Assembly: GCA_038209965.1 (NCBI GenBank)
Contig: JBBQXF010000085.1
Span: forward strand, 1 to 20,695
Length of the DNA stretch: 20,695 nucleotides
Reading direction: 5' to 3'
From: JALONO01 sp038209965
Lineage (GTDB): Bacteria > Bacteroidota > Bacteroidia > Cytophagales > Thermoflexibacteraceae
Shown: one piece after another, positions 14,160 through 20,695 of the stretch
Layout of the letters: the number at the start of each line of letters is the position of its first letter
Numbering within the stretch: position 1 is the stretch's first letter
Program-made: the position numbers and the translations under genes
Notes under the pieces: generated by a model
The model's input: only the letters and a program-made list of their open reading frames with translations
The model's database searches: none
Told to the model about the DNA's origin: nothing

Positions 14160-14549
14160 TTGGAAAATCTAATTCAAACTGACCGAAAGCCTCGGGTATT
14201 AGTGGTGGAAGATAACCCCATCAATGTAATTGTGTTAAAAAAACTTATTGAACATGTTTGCGAGGCCGATTCGGTGATTAATGGAGTCAAGGCCCTTGAA
14301 ATGTTGGCCAGTCGCAACTATGATTTGGTCTTAATGGACATCAACTTGGGCAACGATAACATGACTGGCATTGATGTGCTCAACAAAATCCGCAGTGAAG
14401 AGCGGTGGAGCCAACTCCCGGTGATAGTGGTAACTACCCAGCTGGGCACTCCCGACAAAGAAGTTTACGCGAAAGCTGGTTTTACCGATTTTGTTTCCAA
14501 GCCAATCAACCGAGAGGAGGTCTTACAGGTGATTGGGAAGTATTTGTAG
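14160..14549 (+). CDS. Single-domain response regulator (CheY-like receiver)
   Basis: A stand-alone receiver domain that would be phosphorylated by a histidine kinase. The 129-residue protein has the full receiver signature: acidic pocket Glu17/Asp18 in VVEDNP, phospho-acceptor Asp60 in LVLMDIN, the switch threonine Thr92 in VIVVTTQ, and Lys114 in SKPI. There is no output domain; it ends at the last receiver helix. The only in-frame start upstream of the domain is TTG at 14160, since a stop lies at 14127 and the next methionine is at position 48 inside the fold. VEDNPIN is typical of receivers found in or beside hybrid kinases. No kinase gene is nearby, so its partner lies elsewhere. It is followed by its own terminator, so it is monocistronic. 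Confidence 0.93.
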   Translation: MENLIQTDRKPRVLVVEDNPINVIVLKKLIEHVCEADSVINGVKALEMLASRNYDLVLMDINLGNDNMTGIDVLNKIRSEERWSQLPVIVVTTQLGTPDKEVYAKAGFTDFVSKPINREEVLQVIGKYL

Positions 14550-14574
14550 CCTTTGCTCTTGAGATAATCTACAT

Positions 14575-14610
14575 ACAGGCGGTTAATACAACCAATCAGC
14601 CTGTTTTTTT
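14575..14610 (+). terminator. Intrinsic terminator of the response regulator
   Basis: ACAGGC and GCCTGT (14575-14580 and 14599-14604) form the outer stem, with GGTT and AACC pairing inside. Six T follow. It lies 25 nt after the regulator stop and separates it from the reductase gene. Confidence 0.85.
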
Positions 14611-14704
14611 ATGTGTATGAACTTAAACCTTGATTTGTATTGACCTTCGCCGTAAATTGGGGGCCAAAGCCATCGGGCAGTCTAAAACCAATGAGAAGAG
14701 CGAA

Positions 14705-15454
14705 ATGGACCAAGAAAATAAATACATTGCCTTAGTTACTGGTTCAACGGGTGGCGTGGGAACGGCCATTTGCAAAAGATTGGCCCAAGAAGGCTATCAT
14801 GTCATTGCCAACTATCACAACGAAGAGAAAGCCGAACGGTGGAAAGCCCAGATGAAAACGGAGGGCTTGGAGTTCACCATGTACCAATGCGATGTGACAG
14901 ATTATGACCAAGTAGGTAAAATGATTTCCGACGTTGAGGTCAATATCGGCGGCATTGATGTATTGGTCAACAATGCGGGGATTACCCTTGATGGCCAGTT
15001 TCGCAAAATGACCTACGAAAGGTGGGACAAAGTGGTTCGCACCAATCTTTACAGCGTGTTCAATACCAGCCGCCACGTAATCAACCCGATGATCGAGCGG
15101 GAATTTGGCCGGATCATCAATATTTCATCGGTCAATGCCCAGAAAGGCCAGTTTGGCCAAGCCAATTATTCAGCGGCCAAAGCCGGAATACATGGTTTTA
15201 CCAAGACCTTGGCCGTGGAAGTGGCCAAAAAAGGCATTACCGTCAACACAATCTCCCCAGGTTATATCCTCACCGACATGGTTTTGGCCATTCCCGAGGA
15301 TGTCCGGGTAAACCGCATCCTTCCCGAAATCCCCGTGGGACGGTTCGGGGGCACGGAAGAAATCGCCTATTTGGTAGCTTTCTTGGCCTCGCGGCAGGCC
15401 AGTTTTATCACCGGGGCAAATTATGCCATTAACGGCGGCCAACACATGGCCTAG
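14705..15454 (+). CDS. phaB: Acetoacetyl-CoA reductase (PhaB/PhbB type)
   Basis: A short-chain dehydrogenase that reduces acetoacetyl-CoA to (R)-3-hydroxybutyryl-CoA with NADPH, normally for polyhydroxyalkanoate synthesis. The 249-residue protein has the nucleotide-binding TGSTGGVGTAI (12-22), NNAGIT (89-94), Asn114, and the catalytic Ser142, Tyr155 and Lys159. Family-specific marks set it apart from FabG: FRKMTYERWD (99-108), SSVNAQKGQFGQANYS (141-156) and the ending GGQHMA. ATG at 14705 matches the family N-terminus; an in-frame extension upstream has no matching sequence. No thiolase (phaA) or synthase (phaC) is adjacent. FabG activity is the main alternative. It lies between two independently transcribed genes. 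Confidence 0.88.
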   Translation: MDQENKYIALVTGSTGGVGTAICKRLAQEGYHVIANYHNEEKAERWKAQMKTEGLEFTMYQCDVTDYDQVGKMISDVEVNIGGIDVLVNNAGITLDGQFRKMTYERWDKVVRTNLYSVFNTSRHVINPMIEREFGRIINISSVNAQKGQFGQANYSAAKAGIHGFTKTLAVEVAKKGITVNTISPGYILTDMVLAIPEDVRVNRILPEIPVGRFGGTEEIAYLVAFLASRQASFITGANYAINGGQHMA

Positions 15455-15512
15455 CCCGCAAAGGGTTTTACGGTTTTATGAACCCAAAACAGCTTAAATA
15501 CTGGCTAAATAC

Positions 15513-15543
15513 TTGACAAATTATATTGGTATACTTATTTTTA
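15513..15543 (+). promoter_or_regulatory. Candidate promoter of rfbB
   Basis: TTG (15513-15515) is followed after 20 nt by TATTTTTA (15536-15543), seven of eight positions from TAnnTTTG. The start would be near 15550, with a leader of about 20 nt. The segment is much more AT-rich than its surroundings. Confidence 0.3.
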
Positions 15544-15570
15544 TAACCTAATTTAGATTCTTGACCCAAA

Positions 15571-16584
15571 ATGCTGACTGTTTTAGTAACGGGTGGAGCT
15601 GGATTTATTGGCGCCAATTTCCTGCCCCATTTTATTGAAACCCACCCCAACCACCGGGTGGTCAACCTCGATCTGCTCACCTATGCGGGCGATCTGGCCA
15701 ACTTGGGCGAACTGACGGATCATCCCCGCTACCACTTTATCCAAGGCAATATAGTTGACCGTCAGTTGGTGACGTCCATCTTTAACGAGCATGATATACG
15801 CGGGGTGATCCACTTTGCGGCTGAGTCACACGTGGACAATTCCATTGCTGGGCCCGAGGCCTTTATCCAAACCAACATCAATGGCACGTTTACCCTCCTT
15901 GACGTGGCCCGCAAATATTGGATGAATGCCCCATTTTCCTACAAGCCTGATTATCAAGACTGCCGCTTTCATCATGTATCGACCGACGAGGTTTACGGTA
16001 CATTGGGCGAAACCGGCTTGTTCACCGAGACTACTCCCTACGCGCCCAACAGTCCATACAGTGCCTCGAAGGCCGCCAGTGATATGATAGTGCGGAGCTA
16101 TTTTCACACTTATGGGCTGAACACCGTGACCACCAATTGCTCCAATAACTACGGCCCCAAGCAACACGACGAAAAACTAATCCCGGTCATTATCCGCAAA
16201 GCCCTCAACCATCAACCCATCCCCGTGTATGGCGACGGGTTGAACGTGCGCGACTGGCTCTATGTGCTCGACCACGGGAAAGGGATTGCCCTGGCCTACC
16301 AAAAAGGGCAGGCAGGGGAAACCTACAACATCGGGGGCCGAAACGAACGCACCAACTTGCACGTGGTCAATACCATTTGCGAAATTTTGGATCAGCTTAA
16401 ACCGTTGGCCGAAGGTTCCTACCAGCAGTTTATCACTTTTGTCAAGGATCGGGCCGGCCATGATCGCCGCTATGCCATAGATGCCACCAAAATTGAGACC
16501 GAACTGGGCTGGCAGGCCGAAGAGAATTTTGAAACCGGAATCGCCAAGACCGTGAAATGGTACTTTCACAAGTATGGTTTCTAG
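15571..16584 (+). CDS. rfbB: dTDP-glucose 4,6-dehydratase
   Basis: This NAD-dependent enzyme of the extended short-chain dehydrogenase class converts dTDP-glucose to dTDP-4-keto-6-deoxyglucose, the second step towards dTDP-rhamnose and other deoxysugars of surface polysaccharides. The 337-residue protein has GGAGFIG (8-14), HFAAESHVDNSI (81-92), the active-site STDEVYG (137-143; Thr138, Asp139, Glu140), catalytic Tyr163 and Lys167 in YSASK, NCSNNYGP (189-196), NVRDWLYV near 225-232 and KDRAGHDRRYAID towards the end. ATG at 15571 is the family start. The other rhamnose genes (rfbA, rfbC, rfbD) are not adjacent, so the pathway is scattered. It ends at a strong terminator shared with the convergent TPR gene. 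Confidence 0.96.
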   Translation: MLTVLVTGGAGFIGANFLPHFIETHPNHRVVNLDLLTYAGDLANLGELTDHPRYHFIQGNIVDRQLVTSIFNEHDIRGVIHFAAESHVDNSIAGPEAFIQTNINGTFTLLDVARKYWMNAPFSYKPDYQDCRFHHVSTDEVYGTLGETGLFTETTPYAPNSPYSASKAASDMIVRSYFHTYGLNTVTTNCSNNYGPKQHDEKLIPVIIRKALNHQPIPVYGDGLNVRDWLYVLDHGKGIALAYQKGQAGETYNIGGRNERTNLHVVNTICEILDQLKPLAEGSYQQFITFVKDRAGHDRRYAIDATKIETELGWQAEENFETGIAKTVKWYFHKYGF

Positions 16585-16620
16585 GATTTGGTCGGCCAAC
16601 CGAAAATCTCATTTCACAAC

Positions 16621-16655
16621 AAAAAAGCCCGCCATTTTCATTGGCGGGCTTTTTT
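16621..16655. terminator. Bidirectional terminator between rfbB and the TPR gene
   Basis: GCCCGCCA and TGGCGGGC pair around a 7-nt loop, with A6 before and T6 after, so the stem can extend to 14 bp. It serves the two convergent genes. Confidence 0.92.
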
Positions 16656-16671
16656 GTTAAAGCGAATCAAC

Positions 16672-18180
16672 CTATTTAGTTTTGTTCAACTTTTCAATTT
16701 TCTTTTCCAGCTCATCCGCCTCTTTCTTCATACCGATGGTGTAATAAATGACCGACAGTCCTTCCAAAACCTCCACATTGTTTGGATCAAGCTTGACCGC
16801 ATTCTCAAAATAGGGCCGCGCATCTTTGACTTTATCCTTGCCGATTTTTTGGTACAAGCGCAACAGCAACGAAAGGTTTTCGGCACTCGTGGGTTTTTTG
16901 CGCACTTTGTCCTCCACGTAGCGCACGGCTTGGGCCGGTTGATTGGCTGCTTCGCTCACCAGTACCAACCCTTCCAAAATCTCATCGTTTTCTGGCTCCA
17001 TCGTCAAGGCAGTGATATAATAGGGCAATGCCTCGGCAGGCTTCTCGGTGATAATAAAAATAGTACGCAAAGCATTGAGGCGCTCCAGGTTGGTGGGCTT
17101 ATTGGCCACAGCACTCTTGAAGAAGGGAAGTGCCTCATTGAATTGCACTTTAGCCTTGTCCAAAACGAGCTGGCCTTTGGCTTTGTACTCATCAATGTTC
17201 ATGTTGTCAGCTTCCTTCTTGATGTTCACCGCCTTGTTGTAGTAAAAAGCCCCCATGCTGTACTGGGCCTCATCACTTTTCGGATCAATCTTTAAAGCTT
17301 CTATGTAGCTCCTTTCGGCCTGATCGTACTTTTTATCTTGTTCGTAAAGGATTCCCAAGTTGATCAACAAATTGAATTTCTGTTTGGGATCCGTCTCACC
17401 AGCCTGCGCTTTCTCCAAATCGGCAATGGCTTCACCCACTTTATTGGTTTTCAGGTAGATGTTGATCTGCTGGAGCAACAAGTTTTTGTCATTGGGGAAA
17501 TACTTGCGGGCTTTGGTCAATGTTTCCATCGCCTTGTCCAGGTTTTCCTCCCGGTTCATGTATTTATCCATCAAAGCATAATAGGCCGAAACCTCTTTGG
17601 CGGGATCAAGCTCAATCAATTTAGTTGAGTACTCATCGATCTTGATGAAATCCCGTTCATCGGCTGCACTCTCCGCAGCCAAGGCATAAATGAGGGCGAG
17701 GGTGTCTTGGGGCATGATCAAGTGGGCCCGGCGGAAACCACGGGCGGCCGCGGGGATGTCCTCGGCCCGGTAGGTATTCACCCCATAATTGAGAAGGTTG
17801 CCGTAGAGGAATTTGCGCTTGGGCTCAATTGTCAATATTTCTAATTTTTTGTCCAGCACAATGGCTTGCTTGTAGGCTTCATTCATCTTGGCAATGTTCT
17901 CTTCCACACTAGCGTCTTCTTTTGAAGCTGAATCGGCCAACGCCATGGCAGCAAAAGCATCACCACGCAAAATCCAAGCGTTGGGGTCGGTCTTATACTT
18001 CTCGGATTCAAAACTTTTTTCTACCTGCTCGGCAGCCGCTTTGAACTCGTTTTTCTTGAAGGCAGCCTCGGCGGCTTTATATGCTTCTTTGGCCCGCTTT
18101 GTCAGTTCCTTGTCTTCTTTTTGGGCCTGGGCCAAGAATGCGGCCGAGAAAAGTACGATTGATAAAATTAATTTCCTCAT
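16672..18180 (-). CDS. Exported tetratricopeptide repeat protein
   Basis: The 502-residue protein starts with a signal peptide (MRKLILSIVLFSAAFLAQAQ, likely cut after AQAQ). The rest consists of alpha-helical TPR units of about 34 residues with the usual Trp/Leu-Gly-Tyr-Ala-Pro spacing. Clear examples are ALKIDPKSDEAQYSMGAFYY, ALTMEPENDEILEGL and AVKLDPNNVEVLEGLSV. Charged Lys/Glu-rich helices start and end the protein. Such proteins usually act as scaffolds for envelope complexes. ATG at 18180 is chosen because it begins the signal peptide; the longer in-frame reading to 18366 has no matching features. The gene is convergent with rfbB and divergent from the oxidoreductase gene. Its partner cannot be inferred. 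Repeat number is about eight to nine by eye. Confidence 0.88.
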   Translation of the reverse strand: MRKLILSIVLFSAAFLAQAQKEDKELTKRAKEAYKAAEAAFKKNEFKAAAEQVEKSFESEKYKTDPNAWILRGDAFAAMALADSASKEDASVEENIAKMNEAYKQAIVLDKKLEILTIEPKRKFLYGNLLNYGVNTYRAEDIPAAARGFRRAHLIMPQDTLALIYALAAESAADERDFIKIDEYSTKLIELDPAKEVSAYYALMDKYMNREENLDKAMETLTKARKYFPNDKNLLLQQINIYLKTNKVGEAIADLEKAQAGETDPKQKFNLLINLGILYEQDKKYDQAERSYIEALKIDPKSDEAQYSMGAFYYNKAVNIKKEADNMNIDEYKAKGQLVLDKAKVQFNEALPFFKSAVANKPTNLERLNALRTIFIITEKPAEALPYYITALTMEPENDEILEGLVLVSEAANQPAQAVRYVEDKVRKKPTSAENLSLLLRLYQKIGKDKVKDARPYFENAVKLDPNNVEVLEGLSVIYYTIGMKKEADELEKKIEKLNKTK

Positions 18181-18239
18181 ACGAATGGATTTCGTGTTGT
18201 TAGTAATAGAACAGGAGATAACTTTGGAAATAAACAGTA

Positions 18240-18247
18240 CAAAGGTA
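18240..18247 (-). promoter_or_regulatory. Candidate -7 box of the TPR gene
   Basis: TACCTTTG on the minus strand matches TAnnTTTG. The start would be near 18233, giving a leader of about 53 nt. No TTG is found at the -33 position. Confidence 0.35.
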
Positions 18248-18299
18248 AGAAAACGTACTGGTAATTCTAAAATAAAAAGTTTCAGGAATAGTGCCAAGG

Positions 18300-18337
18300 T
18301 GGGCCAGTCATTGTTAAATGATATTAAAAGTGGCCCA
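18300..18337. other. Nested inverted repeats in a divergent intergenic region
   Basis: TGGGCCA (18300-18306) and TGGCCCA (18331-18337) form a perfect 7-bp outer stem. Inside it TCATT and AATGA (18308-18312 and 18317-18321) pair around GTTA. The element lies between the divergent TPR and oxidoreductase genes and could be an operator or an RNA structure in the oxidoreductase leader. Confidence 0.35.
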
Positions 18338-18417
18338 ATGTCCCAATATTTATTCTTAAAATACAATTTTTGGTTCTTTGTCTATCTCAGGGAAAATAGA
18401 TTTTACAGTGCTCAGCT

Positions 18418-19485
18418 ATGATCGATTACCTCATTATTGGCCAAGGGATTGCCGGAACGGTGCTGTCCCGTACTATGCTGGCCCACGGCAAAGAAGTACA
18501 TGTGGTGGATAATGCCGAGCCTTTTTCGGCCTCACGGGTGGCAGCCGGCTTGTTCAACCCGATCACTGGCCACCGGATGGTAAAGACTTGGCGGGCCGAT
18601 GCGCTGTTCACATTCTTGGCCACTTTCTACCGTCAATTTGAACTAAAACTGGGGCACAAATTTTATTACCCGACCCCGATCTACCGCCCGTTTGGCTCCA
18701 TTGGCCAGCAAAATGAAATCTTGGCCGACCTGGCCGATCCCCCTTTTGCCCCATTTGTCCGGCGGGGCAGGCCAGCCGAGCTTTACAGCCAGTTTGTGCG
18801 GGATCCATTTGGGGGATTGGAACTCAGGCAATCCGGCTACGTGGATGTGCAAACCATGTTGCTGGTTTGGCAACAGCATTTGGCGGCGGCGGGCCGTTAT
18901 ACCCAAGCCGATTTTGCCGAAAGTGAATTGCGGCTGGGCAATGGTCAGGTGCAATGGCGGGACATCACGGCCCGGAAAGTGATTTTTTGTCGCGGCCACC
19001 ACGATCAGCAGAGTCTTTGGTGGGGGCCCCTACCCTACCGGCCCGTAAAAGGCGAAATAGTTTGGGTGAAATTTCAGGGACGGAATTTTTCCTCGATCGT
19101 GAACCGGGGCTGCTGGGTGCTGCCCACCCACCCACCCAATGGCGCGCACGAACGGATCTATAAGGTTGGGGCCACCTATGACTGGAAGGAATTGAACGTT
19201 GAGCCCACCTTGGCCGCCCGCCAAGAACTGACCGCCAAGCTGGGGGAGTTGATCAGCGTGCCCTACGAAGTGGTGGGGCAGCAAGCGGGCATCCGACCTG
19301 CCACCGCCGACCGCAAGCCTTTTATTGGCCTACACCCTGAACACCCCGAGGTGGGTATTTTTGGGGGACTGGGCGCCAAGGGGGTGTCGTTGGCCCCGTT
19401 TTTCGCCCAACAGTTCTACCAATTTTTGGAACTTGGCGGGCCATTGGAGCCTGTGGTGGATATTCGCCGCTATTTTTGCGCTTAA
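18418..19485 (+). CDS. FAD-dependent oxidoreductase, DAO family
   Basis: The 355-residue flavoprotein belongs to the D-amino-acid oxidase/glycine oxidase-like fold. It starts with the FAD-binding Rossmann motif GQGIAG (8-13), followed by the acidic ribose-binding Asp31 at the end of the second strand. SRVAAGLFNPITGHRM (39-54) is a segment characteristic of a Bacteroidota branch of this family. The C-terminal FAD contact region reads GIRPATADRKPFIG followed by a Gly-rich GGLGAKGVS. There is no signal peptide, so it is cytoplasmic. The substrate is unknown; amine or amino acid oxidation is the family norm. The flippase gene starts 46 nt downstream, so the two may be cotranscribed without an obvious functional link. 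Confidence 0.88.
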   Translation: MIDYLIIGQGIAGTVLSRTMLAHGKEVHVVDNAEPFSASRVAAGLFNPITGHRMVKTWRADALFTFLATFYRQFELKLGHKFYYPTPIYRPFGSIGQQNEILADLADPPFAPFVRRGRPAELYSQFVRDPFGGLELRQSGYVDVQTMLLVWQQHLAAAGRYTQADFAESELRLGNGQVQWRDITARKVIFCRGHHDQQSLWWGPLPYRPVKGEIVWVKFQGRNFSSIVNRGCWVLPTHPPNGAHERIYKVGATYDWKELNVEPTLAARQELTAKLGELISVPYEVVGQQAGIRPATADRKPFIGLHPEHPEVGIFGGLGAKGVSLAPFFAQQFYQFLELGGPLEPVVDIRRYFCA

Positions 19486-19492
19486 AAAAATC

Positions 19493-19510
19493 GCCCGCGC
19501 CAAAGCGGGC
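19493..19510 (-). terminator. Hairpin between the oxidoreductase and flippase genes
   Basis: GCCCGC-GCCAAA-GCGGGC is preceded by a run of seven A. On the minus strand this reads as stem then GATTTTTTT, a good intrinsic terminator, but no minus-strand gene ends here. On the plus strand there is no T tract, so read-through into the flippase is expected. It may block antisense transcription or modulate the downstream gene. Confidence 0.45.
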
Positions 19511-19531
19511 CTTGGCCTAACTGCTGTCCAC

Positions 19532-20695
19532 TTGAACTTGCTGAAAAAACTCGCGTCCGATACGGCCATTTACGGCCTGAGCAGCATTGTGAGCCGACTG
19601 CTGAATTATTTTTTGGTGCCGCTCCACACTGGCTTTTTTTTATCGTCGGCTTATGGCGAAATCGGCATCTTTTATGCCAATGCCGCTTTTTTCAACGTCC
19701 TTTATACCTTCGGGATGGAGACTACCTACTTTCGGTATGTGACCAAGGACAAAACTGCCCAACAACAGTATTTCAACACCACGTTCACCTGCATACTCGT
19801 GATCGGGGTGGTGCTTTCCAGTGGGCTTTGGCTGCTTGCCGGGCCGATTGCCACGCTGATTGAATACCCGGATCACGCCCGCTATGTGCAATATTTTGCG
19901 CTCATCTTTTTGGTGGATTCCCTCACCGCCATCCCCTACGCCCGCCTGCGGTTGGAGAACAAGGCTAAACGTTTTGCTGCGCTCAAAACCTTGAGCATCG
20001 TGCTGAACGTTGCCCTCAATTTTTTCTTCCTGTATTTCTGTGACGGCGTATTGGCCAATAAGTTCTTGCCGGAACTTCGCGAACTGGTGGGGCTGGTCTA
20101 TGATCCGGCCAATGCGATAGGTTACGTGTTCTTGGCCAATCTCTTGGCCAATGCCTTGCAGTTGCCCTTTTTGTTGGGCAATTTCAAAGGTTTTTCGCTG
20201 ACCGTGAACTGGGCCAAGGTGCAGCCACTTTTGGCCTACGCCTACCCGCTGATGTTGATGGGATTGGCGGGCATGGTCAACGAAACCATTGACCGGAACT
20301 TGCTCAAGTATTGGCTGCCCGATAATTTTTACCCGGGCCGGAGCAGTGATTCAGCAGTGGGCATCTACTCGGCGTGCTACAAGCTGTCGATCTTCATCAG
20401 TTTGGCCATCCAAGCATTCCGCTACTCGGCCGAGCCTTTCTTTTTTGCCCAAAGCGCCGATCAAAAATCCCCCGAATTGTTTGCCAAAGTGATGAAATAT
20501 TTTGTCATTGTGCTGGCCTTTATGTATGTGGCCGTGGGCGCTAACCTCGACCTGCTGACCTCGGTTTTCCTCCGGGGCAAAGAATACCGTGAAGGCGTGG
20601 TCGTGGTGCCGATCTTGCTCTTGGCCAATGTCTTTTTGGGCATCTATTATAACTTGACCATTTGGTTCAAACTCACCGGCCAAACCTACTTCGGG
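19532..20695 (+). CDS. Wzx-like lipopolysaccharide/polysaccharide flippase (partial)
   Basis: A polytopic membrane protein of the MOP superfamily that moves lipid-linked oligosaccharides across the inner membrane. The reading frame is open to the window edge (388 codons), so the C-terminus is missing. The N-terminus NLLKKLASDTAIYGLSSIVSRLLNY is split by no gap and closely follows the pattern of Bacteroidota flippases (LKKLA-DTAIYGLSSI, then NYFLVPL and FGMETTYFRY). Many hydrophobic helices follow, with NETIDRNLLKYWLP and VGIYSACYKLSIF typical of the family's middle part. No ATG fits; TTG at 19532 gives the expected N-terminal length, with TTG at 19538 as an alternative. It follows the oxidoreductase gene by 46 nt. 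Together with rfbB it points to surface polysaccharide synthesis in this genome. Confidence 0.88.
   Translation, partial: MNLLKKLASDTAIYGLSSIVSRLLNYFLVPLHTGFFLSSAYGEIGIFYANAAFFNVLYTFGMETTYFRYVTKDKTAQQQYFNTTFTCILVIGVVLSSGLWLLAGPIATLIEYPDHARYVQYFALIFLVDSLTAIPYARLRLENKAKRFAALKTLSIVLNVALNFFFLYFCDGVLANKFLPELRELVGLVYDPANAIGYVFLANLLANALQLPFLLGNFKGFSLTVNWAKVQPLLAYAYPLMLMGLAGMVNETIDRNLLKYWLPDNFYPGRSSDSAVGIYSACYKLSIFISLAIQAFRYSAEPFFFAQSADQKSPELFAKVMKYFVIVLAFMYVAVGANLDLLTSVFLRGKEYREGVVVVPILLLANVFLGIYYNLTIWFKLTGQTYFG

Noticed and set aside
15513..15537. Sigma-70 style TTGACA / TATACT promoter before rfbB
   Set aside because: The spacer would be only 11 nt, far from the required 16-18; the Bacteroidota-type reading fits better.
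1..20695. CRISPR arrays, insertion sequences, rRNA, prophage structural genes
   Set aside because: No regularly spaced repeats, transposase or integrase motifs, rRNA segments or capsid/tail genes were seen on either strand.

Overview
The window reads as a chromosomal segment of a Bacteroidota bacterium, probably an aerobic environmental member of the Cytophagales/Saprospirales/Chitinophagales type. The reasons are: promoters of the TAnnTTTG (-7) class, almost no Shine-Dalgarno sequences, many genes whose closest-looking families are typical of that phylum (DUF4159 protein, secreted TPR protein, flippase opening with LKKLASDTAIYG, split acyl-CoA carboxylase subunit), and a moderately GC-rich base composition. 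The genus cannot be named from the sequence alone.

Layout. (1) 1-4.64 kb, minus strand: a TesA-like lipoprotein esterase, a lone nuoK and an SLC13/DASS carboxylate transporter lie in a tight cluster (4-nt overlap, then a 10-nt gap), followed after 170 nt by GTP-dependent PEP carboxykinase (pckG). The transporter and PEPCK together suggest uptake of C4-dicarboxylates and their use for gluconeogenesis. (2) 4.87-5.05 kb: a complete tRNA-Leu(CAA) on the minus strand with a promoter and a terminator. (3) 5.17-6.68 kb, plus strand: a biotin carboxylase subunit of the acyl-CoA carboxylase type, without an adjacent biotin carrier gene. (4) 6.78-9.79 kb, plus strand: a 1003-residue protein joining an N-terminal T5orf172 (GIY-YIG-like) domain to a superfamily 2 helicase and a long unassigned C-terminus. 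The gene is visibly AT-richer than its neighbours and ends at a strong bidirectional terminator. It is the best candidate for an accessory or defence-type gene. (5) 9.79-10.17 kb: a gene-free stretch with short repeats and a perfect 13-bp hairpin. (6) 10.17-13.35 kb, minus strand: an exported class C beta-lactamase-fold hydrolase, an exported DUF4159 protein, ruvA and an SlyD-like FKBP prolyl isomerase. (7) 13.45-16.58 kb, plus strand: a CpeT-like secreted protein, a single-domain response regulator with a TTG start, an acetoacetyl-CoA reductase (phaB/phbB type) and dTDP-glucose 4,6-dehydratase (rfbB). (8) 16.67-18.18 kb, minus strand: an exported TPR protein. (9) 18.42-20.695 kb, plus strand: an FAD-dependent oxidoreductase and a Wzx-like flippase cut off by the window edge.

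Most of the window is ordinary housekeeping and envelope biology. The points that depart from this are the T5orf172-helicase fusion and its boundaries, the nuoK gene found outside a nuo operon, the biotin carboxylase separated from a carrier partner, and a CpeT/CpcT-family protein in a genome that shows no sign of phycobilisomes here. No CRISPR array, insertion sequence, integrase, rRNA or prophage structural gene was seen.
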